This document shows, piece by piece, positions 42,956-50,710 of a DNA stretch of 53,114 bases. The position numbers and the translations under genes are program-made. A model generated the notes under the pieces. The model saw nothing but the letters and a program-made list of their open reading frames with translations. It was not told the origin of the DNA and searched no databases. This DNA comes from Phaeobacter sp. 11ANDIMAR09 (GTDB taxonomy: Bacteria; Pseudomonadota; Alphaproteobacteria; Rhodobacterales; Rhodobacteraceae), in the NCBI RefSeq assembly GCF_001294455.1, contig NZ_LIKT01000029.1, positions 1 through 53,114 of the forward strand, given 5' to 3'. Positions within the stretch are counted from its first letter, which is position 1; the number at the start of each line of letters is the position of its first letter.

Positions 42956-43969
42956 ATGATGAAGTTTTCCTGCGTGATGACAGCCTATAGCGAGGGGGCC
43001 TTGCTGGCGCAGTCCATCGCCTCGGTGCTTCACCAGACCCATGCAGACCTGCAGCTGGTGATTGTTGATGATGGGGCCGATGCAGAGACCCGGGCAGTGC
43101 TGGCAACGCAGGAGGATCCGCGCATCACCCTGCTGCAGCAGAGCAATGACGGGCTGTCCTCGGCGCGCAATCGCGGGCTGCGCCATTGCCGGGGGGATTA
43201 CATCTGCTTTCTGGATGGGGATGATACGCGCGCCCCCTGGGCCTTTGCCGAGGCGGCGCAGGCTTTGCAGCAGGATCCGGTTGATCTGCTGCTGGTGCGC
43301 GGAGCCCTGTCGCAGCCCCAGGGCGGGTTGAGCCCCTTTATGGATGAGTGCAGCGGTGCAGGTGCCACACGGGAGGCCGCGAAGGCGGAAGGTGAACCGG
43401 AGGCGATTGATCTGGTGGAGTTGGACCAGAGAGAGCTGGATCTGGAGGCCAGCAAGGCCTGGGCGGTGAGCTTTGAGCCACAAGCGGCAAATAAATTCCT
43501 GTCGGCCGGGCTGCTGGCGCGGGCGCGGCTCCGCTTTCCCAATGATCACTTTTTTGAGGACATCCTGTTTCATGTCCTGGCCATTGCCCAGGCCCGTTCG
43601 CTGCACCTGCTGCCGGCCCGCAGCTTTACCTATTTTCACCGCCAGTTCCGTCCCCAGATTACCGGCGGCAGCGGTGAGATCCGCTTTGATGTCATTGGCA
43701 GCACCACAGTGATGTTTCAGCTTCTGGCCCAGCACCCCGCATTCGCCAATGCGCGCTTTCGCGGTGCGGTGGCCATTGGGGCGCTGCGGCTGCTGAAATG
43801 GTGCGAAGAGCGCATCGCGCGGCACCGATTGGCGGCCTACCGTCTGGCGCTCAGGGCGGCGCTGCGGGGGGTGGACCCGCGCTATTTCACCATCTGTCCG
43901 CAGACCCCCGACCCCCGGGGGGAGCGGCTGGAGCTGCAGCGCTATGCGCAGGCGCATTTGCTGGCTTGA
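42956..43969 (+). CDS. GT2-family glycosyltransferase
   Basis: A 337-aa GT-A enzyme. The N-terminus KFSCVMTAYSEGALLAQSI is followed by VIVDDGADAET and the acceptor-loop NDGLSSARNRGL. The metal-binding pair in FLDGDDTRAP stands where family 2 enzymes have DxD. The second half is helical and contains HFFEDILFHV, a catalytic-base-like ED pair. It belongs to the large WcaA-type group of glycosyltransferases. It lies between the uncharacterised gene (31-base gap) and the FkbM-GT2 fusion gene (18-base gap), so all three are one operon. AAAGGACC serves as ribosome site. Sugar donor and acceptor are unknown. Confidence 0.9.
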   Translation: MMKFSCVMTAYSEGALLAQSIASVLHQTHADLQLVIVDDGADAETRAVLATQEDPRITLLQQSNDGLSSARNRGLRHCRGDYICFLDGDDTRAPWAFAEAAQALQQDPVDLLLVRGALSQPQGGLSPFMDECSGAGATREAAKAEGEPEAIDLVELDQRELDLEASKAWAVSFEPQAANKFLSAGLLARARLRFPNDHFFEDILFHVLAIAQARSLHLLPARSFTYFHRQFRPQITGGSGEIRFDVIGSTTVMFQLLAQHPAFANARFRGAVAIGALRLLKWCEERIARHRLAAYRLALRAALRGVDPRYFTICPQTPDPRGERLELQRYAQAHLLA

Positions 43970-43987
43970 AAGAAAGGGAATCTGGCG

Positions 43988-45961
43988 ATGACATTCTGGA
44001 CCTCTGCCCGCGCTGGACCGCTGGCCGAAACTCTGGTGGACACCCTGTCTGGAGCTCTGTCTGGTGCCGGGCCGGAACGCCCCCTGGCGCATCAGCGCGG
44101 CGCTGATGCGCTGCAGAGGCAGCGCCTGCGGGGCTTTGGCCAGGACGTGGAAATCCTGCATGGCGAAGCCCCAGTCCGCGCCGCTGAAGCGCGCTGGCAG
44201 GTGCAGGATCTGCGCCAGATCTACGAGCTTTTCCTGGCCTCGCGGGTGCTGCCAAAAAGCGGCACCTGCCTGGACATTGGCGCCGGGGCGGGCTGGTTTG
44301 CCCTGCCCTTTGCCGCCGCTTTTCCAGATTGGCAGGTGCTTTGCCTTGAGGCAGATGCAGCCCGCTATCAGGCTCTGGCTGCCACAATCGCCCAAAGCGG
44401 GCTGAGTAATATCCGCTGCTGTCACGGCGGCTTTCATCCTGAGGCCAGCCCGGTGTCCCTGCCGGAAGATGCGCAGTATCAGTCTCTAAATTGGAAAAAA
44501 GCCGGGGTCTACCCTCCCGCCCCCCTGCGCGCGGCGCTGGATCAGGCCCCCCCGGCGCGGTTCTGCGCCCTGCCGGGGCTGGAGGAAAGGCTGGCCCCGG
44601 CTCAAAGCAGCCTGGGCGGCAGGCCGCAACACAGCCCGGGGTTTGATCCGGCGCTTTTGACCGCCCTGGCCCCGGATCTGCTGCGGCTGGAGGCACCGGG
44701 GGTGGAGATCGAACTGGCGGCGGCTCTGCGCACAGCCCCCACACACTTTGTGACGGGGCGGCTGTTTTCCCATGTCCCCAGCGCGGATCTGATCCGGGCA
44801 GACCGGGACTGCGCGCGCCAGATCTACCTGCCCCATGGGCCGCATGTGCTGCGGCGCGATTTTGAGGACAATCTGCCAGGGCGTCGACCGGGGCTGGATG
44901 TGGTGGTGGCGCTCTATAATGGGCGCGACTACATTGCCGAATGTCTCGACAGCCTGCTGGCTGAGGACGACCCACAGATCCGGGTGCTGGTGGTCGATGA
45001 TGGCTCCAGCGATGGCAGTGGGGATCTGGTGGCCGAGCGCTACGGCAGCCATCCGCGGCTGCGCCTGCTGCACAAACCCAATGGCGGCTGCGCCTCGGCG
45101 CGCAACTATGGCCGTGCCCGGTCCGATGCCACGCATATTGCCTTTGTCGATGCGGATGACCGGGTGGATCCGGCGCTGTTTTCACAGCTTTTGGAACTGG
45201 CGCGCTATAGCGGCTGCAATATCGTCGAGGGCGACTTCCTGCTGTTTGAAACTGGGGCACAGGCGGGGGCGGCGGGCGCGCAGCACCAGCCCAGCTATGA
45301 GGCGGCGCGCTTTGCCTCTGGCCCCAGCCACCAGCTGGGCGAGATCGCCTATTGTCTGCGCCCCAGTCTGGAATTGATGCAAGGACAGCCAAGCATCTGG
45401 CGCCGCCTCTACCGGCGCGATTTTCTGGATCATCGCCAGATCAGCTTTCCCGAACATGTGCGCGCCTTTGACGACCAGATCTTTCAGCTGCTCTGCGCCC
45501 AGCATGGCGGTGAGATGGCGCATGTCTTTGGTGTCAGCTACCACTATCGCCAGCACAGCGGTCAGGACATCAAACAGGGGGATAGCCGCCATTTCTATAG
45601 TTTCAACATGTACCGCGAAGTGTTTTTGCGGGCCGATCGCGAGGCCTGGCCGGATATCCTGCCCGTGGTGGAGTCGCTGCTCAATACGCTGAGCTGGTCC
45701 TATGCCGGTCTGAGCGCCGACCTGAAAGAGACCTATCAGCAGGCGGCAGTGGCCTTCCTGGCGATGCTGGCGCGCAGCTTTGGCCCCCGGCTGCTGGAGG
45801 CGGTCTCGTTGGAGCGGGTTGGCATAGAAGGCCTGGAGTTTCTGGTGGCACAGGCGCTGCGCAGGGGCCCGCAACAGGTGGCGGATCATGGTCTGCTGCA
45901 CCTAGAGGACTGGCGCTGGCAGCCGGAATTCATCGAGATGCAGCGCGCACTGCAGTCCTAG
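43988..45961 (+). CDS. Fusion of an FkbM-like methyltransferase domain and a GT2 glycosyltransferase
   Basis: A 657-aa protein made of two enzymes. Residues about 60-290 form a SAM-binding Rossmann domain with CLDIGAGAGWFALPFAAAF (motif I near 94-112), VLCLEADAARYQAL and PDLLRLEAPGVEIELAAAL. This is the FkbM-type pattern found in O-methyltransferases acting on sugars. From residue 304 a complete GT-A domain follows: VVVALYNGRDYIAECLDSLL, VLVVDDGSSDGSGDL, GGCASARNYGRA and the metal site FVDADDRVDP near 388. The C-terminal helical part is typical of GT2 enzymes. The protein may add a sugar and then methylate it, or methylate the acceptor. It is last in the 42295 operon, and its stop faces the minus-strand sulfotransferase-like genes. 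Confidence 0.88.
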   Translation: MTFWTSARAGPLAETLVDTLSGALSGAGPERPLAHQRGADALQRQRLRGFGQDVEILHGEAPVRAAEARWQVQDLRQIYELFLASRVLPKSGTCLDIGAGAGWFALPFAAAFPDWQVLCLEADAARYQALAATIAQSGLSNIRCCHGGFHPEASPVSLPEDAQYQSLNWKKAGVYPPAPLRAALDQAPPARFCALPGLEERLAPAQSSLGGRPQHSPGFDPALLTALAPDLLRLEAPGVEIELAAALRTAPTHFVTGRLFSHVPSADLIRADRDCARQIYLPHGPHVLRRDFEDNLPGRRPGLDVVVALYNGRDYIAECLDSLLAEDDPQIRVLVVDDGSSDGSGDLVAERYGSHPRLRLLHKPNGGCASARNYGRARSDATHIAFVDADDRVDPALFSQLLELARYSGCNIVEGDFLLFETGAQAGAAGAQHQPSYEAARFASGPSHQLGEIAYCLRPSLELMQGQPSIWRRLYRRDFLDHRQISFPEHVRAFDDQIFQLLCAQHGGEMAHVFGVSYHYRQHSGQDIKQGDSRHFYSFNMYREVFLRADREAWPDILPVVESLLNTLSWSYAGLSADLKETYQQAAVAFLAMLARSFGPRLLEAVSLERVGIEGLEFLVAQALRRGPQQVADHGLLHLEDWRWQPEFIEMQRALQS

Positions 45962-46022
45962 GCTGGGCGGCAAGCCGGTTCGGGGGGGGGCCGGTTCGGG
46001 GGGCAGCGAGATCCTGAGCGGA

Positions 46023-46709
46023 TTATTTCCGCGGGTGATGATCAAGCTTCTTGTGCAGCACCTGCGCGACCAGTGCCGGGTCATAGGGCAGATCCAGAAA
46101 TTCAAACAGCGCGCCATAGCGCTGGGGCGCGGCGATGCAGGCGTCGTAATCAACCCAGTAACACTGCCCGGGATGGGCCTTGAGCGCGGCTCGGAAACGG
46201 CGTTCGCAGGTTCTGACCATGGTTTCAACCTGTTCCTGGGGCCGGTTTTTCAGCCAGGCGGATTGGCTGACGGCGCTGAGATCGCGGCTGTTGAAGACTA
46301 TCCGGGCCTGCGGGAAATGCGCCAGCAGGAAGGTGATATAGGCGGCAAAATCCGCGTCATTGCGAAAGGGGTGATGATGGCGGATCTCCTTGCAGCCGGT
46401 GATGCGGGTGCCCGGTGGCGGGTTGAGCCCCTCAGCGACAAAGCTGTTCAGCAGCTGGCGGCGAAACCGGGCCGGGCGGACCTCATGGGCGCCAAACCAG
46501 GGCCGGTCGGGGGCGTCCTGGCCTCCGCTCTGGCCGCGCCGGAAAGTGTCGCGCAGGGCTTCAGTGCTGCGGTAGAGATAATAGAGCGTGGCCCGGTTTT
46601 CGCCGCGAATGCAAACATCGGCACAGTGGTTCAGCAGGCTCATCAGCAGGGTGGAGCCGGAACGGGCATAGGTCACGATGAAGATATAGCGATAGCTGTT
46701 CAGGATCAT
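46023..46709 (-). CDS. Sulfotransferase-like P-loop protein (2)
   Basis: A 228-aa protein beginning MILNSYRYIFIVTYARSGST. YARSGSTLLMSLLN is the phosphosulfate-binding loop of the Sulfotransfer_3-type family. ARIVFNSRDLSAVSQSAWLKN carries the arginine and serine of the 3'-phosphate site. It is shorter than most full sulfotransferases (usually near 300 aa), but both cofactor motifs are present. Its start overlaps the stop of the next gene upstream by four bases, so the two are translationally coupled. It ends 62 bases from the convergent FkbM-GT2 gene. PAPS as cofactor and a glycan as acceptor are inferred from the motif and context. Confidence 0.82.
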   Translation of the reverse strand: MILNSYRYIFIVTYARSGSTLLMSLLNHCADVCIRGENRATLYYLYRSTEALRDTFRRGQSGGQDAPDRPWFGAHEVRPARFRRQLLNSFVAEGLNPPPGTRITGCKEIRHHHPFRNDADFAAYITFLLAHFPQARIVFNSRDLSAVSQSAWLKNRPQEQVETMVRTCERRFRAALKAHPGQCYWVDYDACIAAPQRYGALFEFLDLPYDPALVAQVLHKKLDHHPRK

Positions 46710-47776
46710 CGCTCTGCCAAAACTTTTGGATCTGGGGGGGCAGGTGGCGGCGCGAGGCTGACGATGGCGCGGGTGATCACCTGCAGGGCCTCGGGCGTGA
46801 GCTGGCCAAGCAGCCAGTCGCGCAAGGCGGCCCGGGCCTGGGTCAGGGCTGTGGGGGATTTGTCGGGGCGGGGCTGATCTGCGGGGGCCAGCGGCAGCGG
46901 TTCCTGGCCCTGTAAAAAGGTCTCGTTGAGCCAGGCGCAGGCGGGGCGGGCATTGGCATGGATCAGGGCCGGCAGGGCGGGATCGGAAAAGCGCAGTTTT
47001 GGCAGCGCCAGAACCTCTGGGGTCACCTCCAGCCGCTCCAGCACCAGATGGCGCGCCGCACCGGGCCCCTGCGCGTCCAGGGTTTCATTGAGGGTCAGGA
47101 CCCAGGCAATGACGGCGGCAGGCAGGGTTTCATTGGCGTGCTGGCTGGGCAGCGCAATCGGGTGGCCGAGGCTGGACAGGGTGGCAAAGAAATCCTGCAC
47201 CACATCGCGGCCGCCGCCGGCGCTGCCAAAACGGCGCACCAGCATGTTCTCGGGCCCCACCAGAGTGAGAAAGGGCTCCAGCTGTTTGCGCGCCGGGTAG
47301 AAAAAGCTGAGCGGGGTGGCCAGCTCCGAAAGCCGCTCGCCATTGCCGCGAATGCGCTGCTGCAGGGTGGAACAATAAAGATCCGCCGGATCGCGCAGAT
47401 AGGCCAGAACGGTGAGGCGTGAAAAGCTGCGCCGCAGCCGGGTGATCAGCGCTGTGGGATCGCTCAAGCCTGAAAAATGCTCGCTCGAAATCAGGGTGAG
47501 CGGCGGGCGGCGGGCCTGCACCTCGGCCTCGAAACGCTGCCAGCAGCGCGCGCTCCAGGCCTGGGCATCGGCCAGGCTGGAAAAGCGGTGGCGCAGATCT
47601 GGGGTCATTTGCTCGGCCCGGGTGAGCGACAGGGTCTGCAGAGCAAATTCTGGCATATGGGGTTCGTCAAAATAATAGCAGCCCTGCTGCCAGAGCGCCG
47701 CTGGATTGGCGCGCAGCGACGCCTGGATTGAGCTGGAGCCGGTTTTATAGGGGCCGATATGGATCACGACATGCAT
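46706..47776 (-). CDS. Sulfotransferase-like P-loop protein (3)
   Basis: A 356-aa protein starting MHVVIHIGPYKTGSSSIQASL. HIGPYKTGSSSIQ is a phosphosulfate-loop-like P-loop placed at the very N-terminus, as in the two related proteins nearby. LISSEHFSGL and LTVLAYLRDPADLYCSTLQQ follow, the latter being the 3'-phosphate region. The C-terminal third is Pro/Ala-rich. It lies between two relatives on the same strand: four bases of overlap with the 46023 gene and a four-base gap to the stop of the 47781 gene. The three are clearly one operon. Sulfation of an EPS is the simplest role, but the acceptor is unknown. Confidence 0.82.
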   Translation of the reverse strand: MHVVIHIGPYKTGSSSIQASLRANPAALWQQGCYYFDEPHMPEFALQTLSLTRAEQMTPDLRHRFSSLADAQAWSARCWQRFEAEVQARRPPLTLISSEHFSGLSDPTALITRLRRSFSRLTVLAYLRDPADLYCSTLQQRIRGNGERLSELATPLSFFYPARKQLEPFLTLVGPENMLVRRFGSAGGGRDVVQDFFATLSSLGHPIALPSQHANETLPAAVIAWVLTLNETLDAQGPGAARHLVLERLEVTPEVLALPKLRFSDPALPALIHANARPACAWLNETFLQGQEPLPLAPADQPRPDKSPTALTQARAALRDWLLGQLTPEALQVITRAIVSLAPPPAPPDPKVLAER

Positions 47777-47780
47777 GGGG

Positions 47781-48947
47781 TCACCTCACCTGTTGGGGCG
47801 CAAAGGGGGCGGGGCGTTCGGGGGGGCTGGCATCAGGATGGGCGCGGCTGGGCTGGGCCGGATCGGCTGGATGCATCGGGGGGAGCGGGGTGCTGGCAAA
47901 GCGGCTGAGCAGGGCTTCGACTTTGGAAATCATCGCGTTATCCCCCTGGGGCAGGCGTTGGTCGAAATTTGTGTGCCCCTGCACCTGATCCGGGTCAAAG
48001 GGCGCGCGGCTGGCGCCAAGATAGCGTTTTGCCACCCGCAGATTGCCGGCGGCAAAGCGGCGGATCAGATTTTGCTGTGCCGCCCGCGACAAGAGCCCGG
48101 CGCGGGTGCGGTGCAGCGCCTCTGGGTGGTCCTGAGCGATCTGCACCAGGGTCATGGTGATCCGGTGCTGTCCCTTGGCGGGGGCGCGGTGCAGATTGCG
48201 CAGCCGCAGATATTCCAGCGCATCGGGGGGCAACGAGATCTTTTGCAGCGCCGGGGCCTGCGGCAGCACCAACCCAGGCCTGTCTGACCCTGGCCTGTCT
48301 GACCCTGGTCTGTCCGATCCGGGCGCGGCCAACTCCGGCCCGATCAATTCCGGCAGGTTCCGGCCTCCCAGGGTCTCGAGAAACTGGCGCAGCAGTGTCT
48401 TGGGGCTGCAGTGGCGCTGATAAAGCCGCACCTGCAGCGCCTGGGGGCCAAAGGCGTCGCTCCAGCGCCGCAGCAGCCTCTCATTGTCGAGAAAGAACAG
48501 CCCGTGTTCGCAGATATAGCTCTCCAGCGGGCGGGACTCGCGGGTTTTAAGATCCTTGACCAGCTGGTTGTAGAAACTCTCGAGATAGCCGGGGGGGCTG
48601 CGCATGTAAAAGATCACCCGCACCTTGAAGTGGCGCGTCAACCCCTGCAGCCGCGAGAGATCCTGCAGCCATTCAAAATTCTCAGAGCTCAGCAGCACCT
48701 GTTCGGCCGGGCTGGCGGCAATTTCATCCAGCAGTGCGGGCCAATCCTCCAGGGTCTCCAGCGATTGCCCGCGGCGCTGGGGGTCGCGCAGCGCCAGCGC
48801 CAGCGGGTGATGGCCGGTGAAATAGCGCCCCGCTTGCGGATAGAGCAGCCCCCTGGTTGCCAGCAGATCCGCATTGGCAGCCAGGGCGTTTTGCAGCGCC
48901 GTGGTGGCGGTCTTATGCGACCCGATATGGAAATGCAGCGTTTTCAT
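47781..48947 (-). CDS. Sulfotransferase-like P-loop protein (4)
   Basis: A protein of about 388 aa with MKTLHFHIGSHKTATTALQN at the N-terminus. HIGSHKTATTALQ is again the phosphosulfate-type loop. VLLSSENFEWLQDL and VRVIFYMRSPPGYLESFYNQ are the conserved following blocks. Near residue 220 there is a tandem GSDRP repeat (three units of 15 bases at about 48280-48325), which suggests replication slippage in a surface-exposed loop. Start ATG 48947 is chosen because the P-loop follows immediately; an in-frame GTG at 49016 would add 23 residues. The AT-rich stretch 48990-49020 in the 180-base gap upstream is a likely promoter for this three-gene operon. Confidence 0.82.
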   Translation of the reverse strand: MKTLHFHIGSHKTATTALQNALAANADLLATRGLLYPQAGRYFTGHHPLALALRDPQRRGQSLETLEDWPALLDEIAASPAEQVLLSSENFEWLQDLSRLQGLTRHFKVRVIFYMRSPPGYLESFYNQLVKDLKTRESRPLESYICEHGLFFLDNERLLRRWSDAFGPQALQVRLYQRHCSPKTLLRQFLETLGGRNLPELIGPELAAPGSDRPGSDRPGSDRPGLVLPQAPALQKISLPPDALEYLRLRNLHRAPAKGQHRITMTLVQIAQDHPEALHRTRAGLLSRAAQQNLIRRFAAGNLRVAKRYLGASRAPFDPDQVQGHTNFDQRLPQGDNAMISKVEALLSRFASTPLPPMHPADPAQPSRAHPDASPPERPAPFAPQQVR

Positions 48948-49127
48948 ACACGTCTGGGCTGGCCTGCGGGATGTCTTGGCAAAGCAACCTTTGCATGTAT
49001 TTTTTGTTAAATCCACACCTTGAGGTTATGCGCTCCCTACGCCTGCCGTCCGCAAGCGCGCGGCAGAGACACGACATAGACACGACAGAGATAAGGGGCT
49101 TGGATACAGCGGCCTGGGGAAGAGCAC

Positions 49128-50312
49128 TCAGCGGATCAGCCATTCCTCGATCTGATCCGAGATCCCGCGCAGCCTGCGCCAGCGGCCCCCAGAGGGCTGC
49201 CCCCGGCGCAGGCGCAGCTTGCCCAGCATCCCCACAAGCGCCCATTCCGGGCGGCGACTGCGAGGCTGATAGGGGCGGGACGGGTCATAGGCGGGGCGCT
49301 CCTGGCGTTGGCCCGCCTCGTCCAGCAGCAAGGCGCCAAAATCATCGCGCTGCCAGCGGCCTTTCCAGCCGCCAAGATCATCATCGCCAATCAACGCCGG
49401 GGCGGCGCTGATTACACCAACCGGGTCTTCGCCGCGGTTGGCGGGCCGGATGCAGGCCCCGTCGAGCACCACCGCCAGCCCGCGCCGGTCCTCGGCCTCG
49501 GGGTTGCCATCTCGCCATTCAAACCATTCCGCATAGTCAGCCCCGCCCCCCGACCAGGCCCCGTCACAGGCGCCATTGCCATCCGCCCCCAGCCGAAAGG
49601 CGGCGCCACTGCCATCTGCGGCCAGCAGATAGTCCGAGCCCGTGCCGGCAATCTCCACATGGGCGGTGGGGCTCGTGGTGCCAAAGCCGGCATGGCCGCT
49701 GGCACTCAGCGCCAGGCCGGTGCTCCAGCTGCTGCCATCGCCGGAGAGTTTGAAGGCAAGATCATCATTGCCCAAGAGACCGATCTCGGCGCGCCCCGAC
49801 CAATTGGACTGAAACAGCGCGGCGGCGGTTTGCGCCGGGGCGGCTTTGTTCAGCTTCAGCTGATGGCCAGCGCCGGCATGGCTGAACAGGCTGGCCTCGG
49901 CTGCGATGGCCAGCCGGTTGCTGGCATCGGCGCTGGTATTGATGCCGACCTGGGCCAGGTTCTGGGTCTCGGCGGGGATCTGTTGCCAGGTGCTGCCCTG
50001 CCAGACGCGCAGCTCCTGTTCCGCCAGCCCCCAGGCGCGCCAGCCGGTCTGTGGCGCGATGAACAGCCAGCCCTCGCCCTGCCAGATCGCCAGTTGGCCC
50101 GCCTGTCCGGCCCAGGCGCCAGTGGGCAACGCCCCCAGGGCATAGGCCGCGCCGGGGCTGGGGGAGAGCGGCGGCGTTTCGGCCTCAAAGCCACTGACCC
50201 GCAGCTGCACCAGCGCATCCAGGAGCTGCAGCGCCTCGTTATGGGTCACATGTTTCTGCGCCTGGGCGGCCAGCAGATAGGGCAGGGCAAGGATCGGGGA
50301 GGTCTCGGACAT
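49128..50312 (-). CDS. DUF2793 / Peptidase_G2 fibre-like protein
   Basis: A 394-aa protein. The N-terminal 100 residues match the DUF2793 pattern (LPYLLAAQAQKHVTHNEAL, AIWQGEGWLFIAPQTGWRAW). A beta-rich middle (residues about 150-260) contains GFGTTSPTAHVEI. The C-terminal domain, near 265-375, reads GGADYAEWFEWRDGN, VVLDGACIRPA and GVISAAPALIGDD, which matches the Peptidase_G2/IMC family of self-cleaving chaperone domains on phage tail fibres. DUF2793 proteins also occur in phage or gene-transfer-agent-like fibre genes. No phage structural genes are near. The context is glycan genes, so it may be a surface fibre, a receptor-binding protein or an attachment factor. No signal peptide is seen. 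Confidence 0.83.
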   Translation of the reverse strand: MSETSPILALPYLLAAQAQKHVTHNEALQLLDALVQLRVSGFEAETPPLSPSPGAAYALGALPTGAWAGQAGQLAIWQGEGWLFIAPQTGWRAWGLAEQELRVWQGSTWQQIPAETQNLAQVGINTSADASNRLAIAAEASLFSHAGAGHQLKLNKAAPAQTAAALFQSNWSGRAEIGLLGNDDLAFKLSGDGSSWSTGLALSASGHAGFGTTSPTAHVEIAGTGSDYLLAADGSGAAFRLGADGNGACDGAWSGGGADYAEWFEWRDGNPEAEDRRGLAVVLDGACIRPANRGEDPVGVISAAPALIGDDDLGGWKGRWQRDDFGALLLDEAGQRQERPAYDPSRPYQPRSRRPEWALVGMLGKLRLRRGQPSGGRWRRLRGISDQIEEWLIR

Positions 50313-50710
50313 GGGGCTGGGTTCCTGTAGAGCAAAGGGCGGGTCGGACTGGGGTGGGCAGGCTGGGCTGGGGCGGCTGGACTAGGCTGATCTGGCTGGA
50401 AAGCTGCGCGCCAGCATCTGCCCTGTCGATCAAGACGGCCCTAAGGGCGCGTGCGTGGCGGCAGCAACGCCTCGGCTAAAAGGGCCCCTTGTAGGGCTCT
50501 CAGGGGGAAACAAAGGCGGTTTTGCCGGGCGATCGTTTGGGATTGCGCAAATATCCGGCGAAATTTCCCATCCCAAGCCTGGCCTTAGCGATTGTCTTCA
50601 ATCTGTAAACAATCTCCGCTGTTTTGCCCCATTCTGATCCCCCCCCGGTCGCTTGGGCTTGGGAGAGTCTCCCCGGTGATCAGCGATCCAGGCAGACCGG
50701 GGGTAGGAGC
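50313..50710. other. Divergent intergenic region before the RTX protein gene
   Basis: No gene is seen. The first part (50330-50405) is G-rich with many GGCTGG-like units. A hairpin CCCCT/AGGGG lies near 50485-50506. AT-richer sequence at 50525-50640 probably holds the RTX promoter. A strong ribosome site TAGGAG is at 50704-50709. Confidence 0.45.
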
